This document shows positions 12,301 to 24,300 of a stretch of 64,000 nucleotides of DNA, in pieces. Origin of the DNA: Henricia sp. BOLD:AAB3569 (taxonomy: Eukaryota > Echinodermata > Asteroidea > Spinulosida > Echinasteridae); assembly GCA_037783545.1 (NCBI GenBank), contig JBBELK010000009.1, positions 2,604,001 to 2,668,000 on the forward strand, given 5' to 3'. The notes under the pieces are model-generated. The model ran no database searches and was not told the origin of the DNA. It was given only the letters and a program-made list of their open reading frames with translations. Numbering within the stretch: position 1 is the stretch's first letter; each line of letters opens with the position of its first letter. The position numbers were made by a program, and so were the translations under genes.

Positions 12301-15300
12301 GGTGTTGACTGTTGGTTGGTTGGTTTTCGTAGTTGCACTGTGGAGGATGGGATCTAGAGCTTAGCAACCATGTAGCGCAGAGCGCAGTACCAACAAGAAT
12401 TTTTCTCCCGCTGGATGTCACATTGATATTCCAGCACCAATCAATGATTAATAGTGCTGACAACGTGTTAAATGTGGCATAATTTCTTTGCACTTTTAAG
12501 GGCAGAATTGCAACAAATTTGAATGGAAAATGCAAAGTTATCTTCAACAAATTGTGGTAAAAGGCATTCATAAACTGGGCTCAAAAAGAAACTTATAATT
12601 TTTCACATGGTCATATCTTAAAATCCTGTCCATCAAAATGAACCAAATTGACACACCGGATTACTTCAATACTCTACTCTAAACACATGTCAATAACCAA
12701 GCAGTTGCCCAACTGACAGAACTGAAAAATGCACTGGCATGGAACCGCTTGCTGTATCACATGTGACAGCCTAATAATTTCATTCAGAGATTAATGTTCA
12801 AAGCTGTTTAAGAATCAAAGTACACAATGGTGAAGGCCAGATTCGAACTCAGCACCTGTGTGATCCTATTGTTGTGCATGAATAAGTTTGTATGGTAAGT
12901 ATGGGGTTGTATGGAGTGTTCTCTGTGAAAAATTATAAGTTTCTTTTTGAGCCCAGTTTAGTTTGTTTAGACAACAGGACACTCATGTCAAATAAACGTA
13001 TCGTATTTATCGAGACAAAACATTATAGTGTTGGTTTAATTTTAAGATTTGTTTAGTGCTACAAAGAACTTAACTTCCATTTGAGAAAAAAATTCTTGTT
13101 GTGGCAGAGCGGTATGCGCATTATAGCCACATGTGCTTAAATCGCAGTTGGCTGCAGGGCCGCACATTCACTGCCAGCTTCCTTTATCTGTGAAATTAAA
13201 GTGCATGAGTTGTTTCTGGGTTTAAAGGGCCACTCTGGTGTGTTGTTGCACTCTCGCGGTTTGCACTGGTCTCTTGAATGTGCTTTCCACTGTAGCAGAT
13301 GGGAGTGGCCCTTTAAGCCATGCAGATGCAATGCCTCCGAAGTTTACATTTTAAATTTGAAAATATGACTGCCCCTTCGGGGTTGATTGAGTATTTTTTT
13401 TCTCAAAACAATACTGCTCCCTTACAGTCAATATAAGCTGAGCCGAGGGGAAATTATTTTAGACATTCAGGAACTTTTTTTGACTTTTCTTTTTTTTTAG
13501 CTCGGACAATAAAACAAGTTATTATTTTAAAACATAGAACTAGTATCAAATGAGGATAAGAGTCCGAGATGAACCAAATTTGGAGGCATTTATCTTCACT
13601 GAGAAACAACTCAAAACGCATTTTTTTAAAGTAACACAAAAAAGACGTCACGGCTGTGCACAGCAAGATGACCTCTTTTTCTTTGGCTGACATTCCTCTC
13701 CTATACAAACAAAAAGGTAAATCAATTAATCTTGGGGAAAACAGAGACTTGAAGTCCAGTTATTTTCCATTCTTGGAATAAATCATATGTATGGAAGACC
13801 ACCCCCCCCCAAAAAAAAAAAAACACAATATATTTTTGTGTACATGGCATAATTCTGCTTCTCTGATCCATCAAAAAAATTAATTTACATTTCAGAAATC
13901 TTTTACTTTTTGTCTGGTAAATATTGATTACACTATAGATAATCTTCGTCTTCCAATATCAGATTTATTCCCACAGTGCTTAAAATCGTGATAATAAACA
14001 CTGTAAATAACAGCACTGTCAATAACAGCACTACAAGTCACCGTTGGCTGTCAAGCTACGAGATACCATTCCACTGTGAGCAAAATACGAATCCAAACAA
14101 CACAACACAGCAGAACTTTTGAGATGACGTGTCTCTTCAAAACTAGGTTCAAATGAACAAAATAAACACAAATGGCTGATCTTTAAATTCAGGTCGATTT
14201 TCGGGGGGGTGATACCGGGTGAACCGTTAAATCAGACTAATTTATCATCGACTCCAAAGAAAGAAATTAAAAATTAGAAAAGTAAAAAAAAAAAACAGAA
14301 AGAGAATAAAAAATGAAGTCTGATTAAACTTGCGTGTCAGCTGGAGGTTGCCGTGCTATGGGTGTTGAGGTTCAGGTGCCAAAATATTGGGAGGTCAAAG
14401 GTTAAATGTGACGCACTCTACAAAAATGAGTTGCTTCTTGCCCGGCCTGGGCCATTCTTGCGACAATAAGAACAAAAGATATCAGCGACAGATCCAGACT
14501 TATTTAAATACGAAGATAAAATGGAAATTGTTTGCGGTACCTGGAAATTCCATGCAGTATCCGAGTACCGCCAGGGATTTCCATTGTGTGTTTGTATTTT
14601 AATAAGCTTAGGACCTCCACTAAATTCTAGTTCTGGTGACAAAAAAACTCAGCCCAGGCTGTTAAAGACATGACTCATTTTCGACGAGTACATCACAAAT
14701 CTTGTACCAAAAAACATGAAAGTCCATTGAAAGTCAGGCTGGAATATTTGTATGTTACTTTCAACAAACATCCAGAAAATTGTCAGATATTTCATGATTT
14801 ATGGTAAAACAATTGTACTCGGTCTTCGAATGGCAAAATGTCTGTCCTGCTTATAATAAAACGACAAATGTTCATTAAAAAAAACAAAGCGCACGTTTTT
14901 CTTCTGACCAAGAGATCAAGAAGGCTTTGGGCGTGTTTGTTTCACGACAGATCCGGATCCCGAGTTATTTTATGCGCAGAAACAAACGTAACTGCTCTCG
15001 ACTAGGAATTCAAGTCACGTGAATTGGATCTGCACAGATCTGAATCTGGATCCGTCCGAAACAAACTCGCCCTAAGAGATGCGGCAAAGCTGGGTAAACT
15101 GCAAATCTTGCATACTAAGTTCTAGTCCTTCCGATTTTGACGGGTGTGATCGCACCCTCACATCCAAACAATTAAAAACTGCACACACAAATTGTCTGTA
15201 TGTTTGGCAGACCTTTTAAAAGTACATGTAGTATGAAATTTGAGAATTGACTTTTAAATAATCAATAGAATCTGTGCATTATCTACACTCAAAAACAGGA

Positions 15301-18300
15301 GAATTAAACCCCACCCCCCAAAAAAATTTACAGGCCATTGTATAAATCGGAAGGACTGCAGAACCAATTTTCACTTTTACAGAAACAACATTTTGCCATT
15401 TGAAGAACAAATTTTTCTTCCATTAATCGTACATGATGGAAAGGAGTCCATGAAACAGCAGCCAATATGAGAAACTTTGCCAAGTCCTACAAAAGAAGGG
15501 AAAAACCAAAGAGACAGTATTAGTTGTTTCTTGCATATCGCATCTGCTTGCAAGGCACGCTGGCCGCAACTGGTGCTTCTGGCTTCCTATCCGTAATTTA
15601 CAAAGCACTGCTCAGTGTCCAGTTCGTACATGGAAAGTGTAATGTCACAGCAAACGTGGCTGCACCCACTCTACACACAGAGACATTGTAGCCATTTGCA
15701 CCGGAAGTAATACAAACTGTCAAATTAGCCAACGAGTGCCGGGAGTTAGTGGAGCGCACGTGTGTGATGCAGTCACTTACAAACCGGATTTTAACTGTTT
15801 CAAGGACATGCGAAATATGGATTCACATTCAACCAAACTGCCACAAGTACCGTAAAATCCTGTGTATAAGGCACACCCCCGACTTTCGAGCTTAAAAAAA
15901 TCAATTACTGCTGTAGTAATAAGCACCCCCGACAGTGAACAGTATTAAGTCGAATCATGTACATGCATACGTGTGTTTTGTATGTACGTACGTAAACCAA
16001 TGAGCCTGCACCGCCTGGGATCGTAACAGCTGACTGCCCAACTAGTATGGAGTGCGGTGAATTTCGTGGCTAAATTTTTTTCCACGCGAATTGATGAGCC
16101 TGCATCGTTTAAGCTATTGCAAACTGCACAACCAAACTTTGCTTAAAATGCAACAATAAACTTCGAGCGTGCATACTAAGCCTTAGTGCATACTTAAGCA
16201 TGTCGCGGCATGAAATAGTGCTCAAGTCGAACACAAGTCAAACATAACTCGGTGTTATAGTAAGCCCGCCCTTTTACCACATGATTGAGTAGTGCTATGA
16301 AAATGGGATGTGTGTTTAACTTACTCATGTACATCTTAGACATAAAGTTAGCTAGGTGTTAAATAACCTTAAAGGCAGTATACATGATTGGTATCTTGAA
16401 AATGTTCACAGATTTACGCCTAACTTACACAATATAAACACGATGACTGTAGAAAACTTCCCCTGAAATGGTTTTGTCTAAAGTGCTATAGTCTTTGATA
16501 AGTGAGTAAAACAATTAGTTTTCGTCTCACAAGACGAAAATTCAATTCGACCCAAAACCATTTCGTCCCCAAACTACTTCGCCCGGGTGCTATTTCGCCC
16601 CAAATCACTTCATCCAAACACTACATGCCACTTCGCTCCCAAAACCACTTCGTGCACAGGCCTTGGTTCAGGGCGAAGTGGTTTTGGGCCGAAATGACTG
16701 CAAACCCCTTTTTGACCGTTTTCTCAAAAGTTAAACGAAATACGGAGCTGGTTTTTGCTCAGGTTGGTTTTAATCATGCATATCTTCAATCACACAGGGG
16801 GATAAAACTATTTGTAACAGTTTACCAATCATGTATACTATCTTTAAGTAAGGCTATACCCCACGATTTGAAAGCATTAGAGTCAATGTTTACACATGAA
16901 TACGACAATTGTAATCATGGCCTTTGTTGGTACATATCAAACACGTAAATCTTCCACGGGGCCGGTATTCAATTCAAGTTTCAAGTCAAATATATAAGAA
17001 TTTTACTCAGATTTTGAATTAAGCAAAATTCTCACCCAAAATCGGTATTCAATGTGTCAGTTGCTGAACTTTTTACTCGAGTAAAATTACCTAAGCATAT
17101 TTGGTATTTAAGTGGTTCTTTTGGGGCAAAGTAATCTACTAATTTCTGAGAAAGCGGGGTAGCACACTAGCAAATTCTACACACATAGACACATCTCACA
17201 TACACTGCATTAGGGCTGGAAATTCATGGAGGCCACTGCTTCCGTTGCCCCTGCTCTTGGCCTTGGTGCCCTTTTGCAATTCTCCCATAGAATTTTTCAT
17301 TTTCCAATGGAAGTGCCCTTTTTAAACTCCAAAAGACTGCTTCAAAAACACAAGTGGCAGTGCCCTTACAGTGACAAATTTCCTGCCCTGCTGCACCCGG
17401 TTTTGTATGGGTGTGTATGCGGCGCATTTTGTGTGATAAGCTAATGAGAAAGCATGAGTTTTGCGCGTTAAACATAAGAAAAAAACTGATACTTGCAACA
17501 TACCAAGCCATTTGATAAAAGACGCCAGCATTGAGATGACGCCTTCCATGTCCCACATGTACGGGTAGAGAACGTACAGCAACGGGCGGTTGGCGATGTT
17601 GAGTAGCCGCATCATGACGCGGTTGACTTGCCGACTGGAGTTGATAAACCCTGCTGCTCTGTCTGTCCACTCAATTGCCTGCGGGATGTGTGCAAACAAG
17701 GGTTGAATTAGTAAGGTTGTTACTATAGTTGTGGAGTTCCCAGCTATGGTTGAGGGTTCCAATCATACTTGGAGAAGTCAATAAGGTGGGATAGTATAAA
17801 AATACAACAACATGTGAGGTGCAATTCGATGGAGATACTCCCAATGATGTTTAAGTAAACAAAGCGGCGATCGGCATGGGTTGGCTTTTATCGGGCTGCT
17901 CACTTGGATTTATTGTGTTCATGCACATTACTCCTTGCAGGCTTTTTGTGCCGCTGCACAGTGAACGTATTGGAACAACTGACAAGGCCAGCTAGTACTT
18001 GCACGAACGCACGCATGCCACGCTGTATGTACGGGACCCACTGTACCAGCGATAGCGAAGCGGCGGCGCTGGACGGTATCGAGAGCAGTTTTATGGTCGT
18101 GCGAGAAAGATCGAAGTTTTTTTCATCAGTCCTTTATGTGGTCTTTTTTTACGAAAGAAAATTTATGTACGGTAATTTTACTGTATTTTTTAGTGGCATG
18201 TAAGATCATTCTGATAATATTGTTGTGGGTATCGGGAGCTTGATCTTTTGATTGACAATTTTGCCTGCATGTCGGGCCCGGAATTTCAGCGTATCGGGCT

Positions 18301-21300
18301 GATACGCACGTTTGTGCCTGGGGAGAACCCTGGGTTATTGTGGGCAAGTCATTTTTAACAATTGGGAAAAACATCAAATAGATCCTTTGCACCACCAGCC
18401 ATGTTGGGGACAGGTTTTTATGTTTAAATGTGACAATAGATCCACAAAGCACGGTGCACAATGTCATTGTAATTGCCCCCAAGATGGCCATTGTGCAAAA
18501 GTTCTATTACCTTATCAGATGGATCCGTCTTGGCTTTGGCTTCATGGACGTGATGCGCATTCATCTTCAACCAATGAATCTCCTCCAACATCTTGACCGC
18601 TTTACTACCGTGTTCATGCGGCAGATAAAATAGTTCCACGAGAAGTAGTACGTCCTCCATGGTGATTTTATCCATGGTAACCAACTTGCGTGCTTGTTTG
18701 TCCTTTTTCGTTTCATCATCAGTTACGTCCGAATCTGGCTCGAGTTGACTGTCCGCGTCGGGTTCGTCGCTTTGCATTTCCGTGTCCGTGTCGGCAGTAG
18801 GGGTTTCGGTCATTAGTTCGGCTTCTGTAACCTTCCCTTTAACACGCACGTTATCACTTGGGGAGTCCTTTTCAAGGCTTTCGTCAACTTGCATCGCGAC
18901 TTCGCTGACTTTGGACACTGTCGTCGTGGTGGTGGAGATATGCGAGCTCATTTTTGTCGGTACGACGGTCGGAGCCGGTTGAATTGTAGGCACCCCTAGC
19001 AAGCCCGATCCGGACCGGTCGTCTTTTTGACTGCAATCGCCGTTACAGTCCATCGGTTCTAGTGAATCACTTGGCGCAAACGCATTCTCTACTAAAGAAT
19101 TTACTGGATTCGGTACTGGCTTATAGTTCTCCACGCCTTCACTCACTGACGCAAGTTTATCGAACGCGGTTTTATTTTTCATGAGTTCCTCCGCGAGTTT
19201 TCCTTCCACCGGCGTGGGTATATCTTGGCCTTGTCCCGTGGACGTAGTTGGCATGGTAATGCTCATGCACGTATTAATGCTGGGTATGGGTGGTGCGGTC
19301 GGGGGGATAGCTACTAGAGGCGTGGGCAAGATTTGCTTTTCAGTTGTTTGGTTTTCGGTCAAAATGACGTCCATCCACTCCGTGACTGCGGCTATTAATG
19401 CTAAGTCGGGGTCGTACAGCCCGTGGTTGGGATAGTTCTTTTGGGATGTAATGAAATCCGCATCTCCTTCCGTTTCCAATTTGATTTCAGCAGAGATTGT
19501 GGGATTGACTGAAGGACCTCCGGCTTGTAGGGAATGTCAACAAGAAAAGATGGTTAAAAATCAACATATAAAAACAAGTGAAAATCGAGAATTGATGGGT
19601 GTATTCGGACCATCATATGCCAAAGCTTTGACATGTGTGAACAATTGCAAGCCTGTATGTATTTCGTGTGGCTTTGTCATACTTAGTGTGAAACTGGATA
19701 TGGGTCTTTCCACAATAAAGGGGGCATTTTGGCAACACAGACCATATTTTCCAGAAAGTACCTTTGTCTGGTCTCAAAATAAAAGAAATAAGTTTCAGTT
19801 GTTCTGAAGAGATAACTTAGGCCTAAAAAGGGTTACAAATAGTGTGACAACATGCCTCTCTAAAAACCCTATGTACAAATCTCCAATATACGCTCGTAAC
19901 CGGGTTACGAGCGTAAATTGGAAATTTGTACACAGGGTTTTTAGAAAGGCATGTTGTCACACTATTTGTAACCCTTTTTGGGCCTAAGTTATCTCTTCAG
20001 AACAACTTCTTTTATTTTGAGACCAGACAAAGGTATTTCCCCGAAAATGGTCTGTGTTGCCAAAATGCCCTCTTTACCGTGGAAAGACCAATGTACATGC
20101 CCAGTGTGTTCCCGACAGCTGTGTGACCACGTGGCCAGTGTGTGTAAGGCAATGTAGTTGGCTTTATATTCACAGTTTGGGTTGGTCAATATGGGTAACC
20201 GATTAGTGCTTTTCCCACGACACTACTTTTGGCCCAACTTACATGTACATGGCCCAGCGTGTTCCTCCTCGTTTTCATCAGTGTCTTCCAGACAGCTGTG
20301 TGACCACGTGGCCAGTGTGTGTAAGGCAATGTAGTTGGCTTCATATTCACAGTTTGGGTTGGTCAGTATACCACTGACGTAGGAATGTAGCTCGGAGGAC
20401 CTGCCCTTGAATGGACCTGTGATGAGAATACAACTGTGGTATTTAAAGCTCATTTAATACATCATTCACAGTGACCCAAAATTTTACTTCACGAGTTGAC
20501 AAGAAAAATCTGCCTGAAAGTGTTGATAGCAATGGTAACAAACACCACATGATTTTTTTCACTGTGTAAAATGGTACCTTTGTGGAAGAAATTGCCAACT
20601 AAAAGTGCTTTTTTTTTAAAATCGTTGTGTTTTTTTTTTATTATTCACTCAACACAACAATAATGCAAGTATTGACAGCGTATAAGAAGTGTAGTTATCA
20701 CAGATTATCACCATTGTCGTAATTAATTATTGTCATTAAAGATTTATCTTTAATTATTGTTTTAAATAATCCGTGATAACTTCGATTCCTAAAAACTACA
20801 AAAACCTGAATATTGACTTTGTCAAGATTTTCATCCAAATACCCAATTGACTAGGCCATTACTCGAAACGGCATCATCGACTACTTTCTGATTATGACGT
20901 ACCATTCACAAAAAGGGCTTGAAATTCGTCACTGAAAGGGCACTGCCATTTCTGTTTTTGGAGTCGTCTTTTGGAGTTTGAAAAGGGCACTTTCATTGGA
21001 AAATGAAAAAGTCTATGGGAGGATTGCAAAAGGGCACCAAGGCCAAGAGCAGGGGCAACAGAGGCAATGGCCTACGTGGCCTTCGTTAATTTCAAGCCCT
21101 CCACAAGTAATTGTACTTACCAAGGAATATCCTCTTTTGGTCGTAGTCATTAGCATGAATGTTATCCCATATGACTGGTTTTCTCTTGATGACCTCCGTT
21201 AATTCAATAATAGACTCTACTGAAATCGTCTTGGAAATGACTTTGGGGCCTGGGTAAATTAAAAGATGGCAGCATACGCAAAATTTTACTTGTCGTTTTC

Positions 21301-24300
21301 CTGCGGTCACCTATTACGAACTCGGACAGAATATGTATGAGGTATGGTAAAACATATATAACATGGTTTGGTATAAATACCATACATCTTTGCCACTAAT
21401 TCTTCCTAATATGACATGATAGTGCCCCAGAAAGTGTAAATTTAGTGAGGAAACATGAATTTAGCAGTGAGAAAATTTCAATTTTTCTTTTGAAAACACT
21501 TATAATTGTTTTTATTGTTTTTATTTTATTTATTTACCACATCCAACAGCGGAGGGACCGCCAATTACAGGAATGGGAGCAAGTGTGGTTGAGTGCCTTG
21601 CTCAAGGGCACAGGTGCCACAACTTGTCGCGGCCCGGAATCGAACCTACATTCTAGTATAGCACAGGAACTTAACTTCGATGCACTAGACCGCTCGGCCA
21701 TAGACTTAGCCATAGACCTCGGCCATAGACCATAGACTTAGTACATGGAGTCTGAACTGGTGAAGGTGTATGGTACTTTTTCCCATGGTTTATTTCGGTG
21801 GCTAATCGATATTAGCTTCCCTCGGTATTAGAAATTGACAAACTAGTTCTCTCGGCTTTCGCTCAGGAACTAGTTTGTCAACTTCCTATACCTTGGGGAG
21901 CTAATATCGACTATCCATACACAAACGATATTATGTATTCGTGTACAGGGTGTCCCAAAAATATCCAGATCAAACCAGGCAACCTCAGAATGTAAGTTTC
22001 TCCAGATCGTGATAAAGAATCTTCTTACATAAAAAATAGTCAAGAAAATGGAAAGTCATGTCATTTTTGGCGCAGCCAAGTCACACCCTAGTTCATGAAC
22101 TACCAGTAGATGTATTTCAGGATTAGTCAATAGGCAGTCACTCCTATTCGAGGGCTGACCTTGCTGCAAAAAAAAATGACATAACTTTTGAATTGCTTGA
22201 CTGATTTTGATGCAATAAATACTATTTTTCATGCAAGAACATTCCCTATCAGGATCCGAGGAAATTTAGATGCTGAGGTTGCCAGGTTTGACCTGTATTG
22301 TTACCTGTCCACATGACCCTTATATCCGGTAGAAGCTTGGAGCCTAATGTCTTTAAGTATTCTGACTTGCTGACGCACGGCTCTGCTCTTGTTGCACAAT
22401 ATTCTGCAAATACAAACAAATAGGTTCCATCAATGAGTTCGGTCACAAGCTCGAAATCGTCCAATGGCATAATACTTCAGGCATGCAACTGTGCCATTAC
22501 AACAAAAAAGAGGAAAATACCAAAAATCTCGAACTTTGTACAGTCTTTTTTAAATTTTCAATGGAACAGATGAGGAAAAAAAAAGGGAAAATCAGCTGAC
22601 TCACTGAAAAGTTGAATGCCTGCTACTTCCTTAATCTGCTTATACAAGATATTTGCCAAATTTGTTTGGCAGATCCAGAACATTCTGCCTTGATCGAGAC
22701 GTCTGCCTTGTTTGCAGGAGGTCGTGGGTTCAGGTCCCACTAAAGCATGCTATGAAGCACAGTATACAGTGTCGGGTGATGGCAAAACAAACCCTAATTA
22801 ACATTCAGTCTCCCCGATGCAAGTTAAATTAATTTCAGACATGAATGATTTTGAGTATCAATTTAAAGAATGAGGTTCGATAAAGTCTTCTTTTTTAAGC
22901 AGAAAATAAAAATTCCCCTGACCTGTAGGGCAAAAGAAGAACTTGGGTTGACCGAGATGCTGAAAGACTTCGTTGGTCACAGAGACCTGGGCGTGGGCAA
23001 ATGTCTGGAATACTTCTTTATCAGCGGCACACATGTCAGTGTTAATGTCATCAAAGAGAAGTGAGAAAGCCTCGCAGCCAAACTGCCGAACCTGTAGGTG
23101 TTAGGGCGACAATTTGGTGTAGCCCCAATATTTTGGAGGTTAAAAACCTTTTTTTTTTAAGGTCAAAAACCATTTTTTTTAGGTCTAGAACCATTTTTGG
23201 AAACTTTGGGTAGAGAAATTTGAGTGATACTTGCCGAAATTTCGGTGGTCATTCGGGAAAGGTTTCCCGTGGTGTCGACCGTTTGCAGCATTAAGAGGAA
23301 ATATACTATTATTATTATTACTTTTTTCTGGAACTGAAACCAAGGATTCCTCAAAAGTGCCCATTGTATGTCACTAGTGAGCGTGAGGAAACCCATGAGA
23401 AGACGCTGAATTAGAAACGGTCAGAGACACCGGGGAATCCCCTTGCTCTTCACGAAAGATTTAAAGTGCGTTACCTAACACACTGGACCAACAGCTTTAC
23501 ATCCCAGCCAGTGAGTGTCTTTTTGCGCACTAGATACCAATATCGTACCTGTTCTAGTTTCCTCTTCAAACACGTGACCTCTTTGGCATTTGAGAAAGTG
23601 ATGTCGAGGCCCGGAGATAACGCATAGACGAATATGATGTTGTTATCCTTGGCCGTTTCTATGAGACCAGTCAAGTGTTCTGCAAATGAAAGAAATATAT
23701 TTTATTCAGTTCCAATAAAATAAGAAACACTATAGACCCTTTGTACGGCTGCCATCTTAGGGGACAATCACATTGTCACCTTGTATCATGCATGAGTAGG
23801 TGCTTTGTGGGTCTATTGTAACATTTAAATTGTAACATTAGCAAAAGCTTTGGCTATTATTTCAATTTTGGTATCATTTGCAATAACCCAAATTTTTACT
23901 TCATGAGTTGATGAGAAACCTCGTTCAGTGTACACTCCTCTAGCAGTGCTTTGTGCGGACCGCTTTAGCTTGCTTGGCTCCAACCACTGCTAAAGAACGC
24001 AACCTTTCCGGCGAAGCCAATCACAAGTCGAGAGCCGATAAAATCACAAGTCCGTGACAAGTCCCGCACAAGTTCAGTAACAAGAAGCACAGGATGAACA
24101 CACACAAAAGAATGCCTTTGTTGGAGTTCATTTGAACAGCTTGTGACTTGAATTAAGACCCAGGGACTTGTGAAGGCTTGTGAGGACTTGTAATGGACTC
24201 GACTACAACCCTGCTAAACTGGTGCTTCTCAGTTTTCCTTAGTATAAACCATCAGTCAGAGCAGATAATGTAAAAGACCCCATTCTCACTACAGAAATCG

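Noticed and set aside
16502-16948. A 148-codon plus-strand frame
   Set aside because: It lies in a TTAA-flanked element and runs past its edge; the sister copy at 31124-31582 does not keep the frame.
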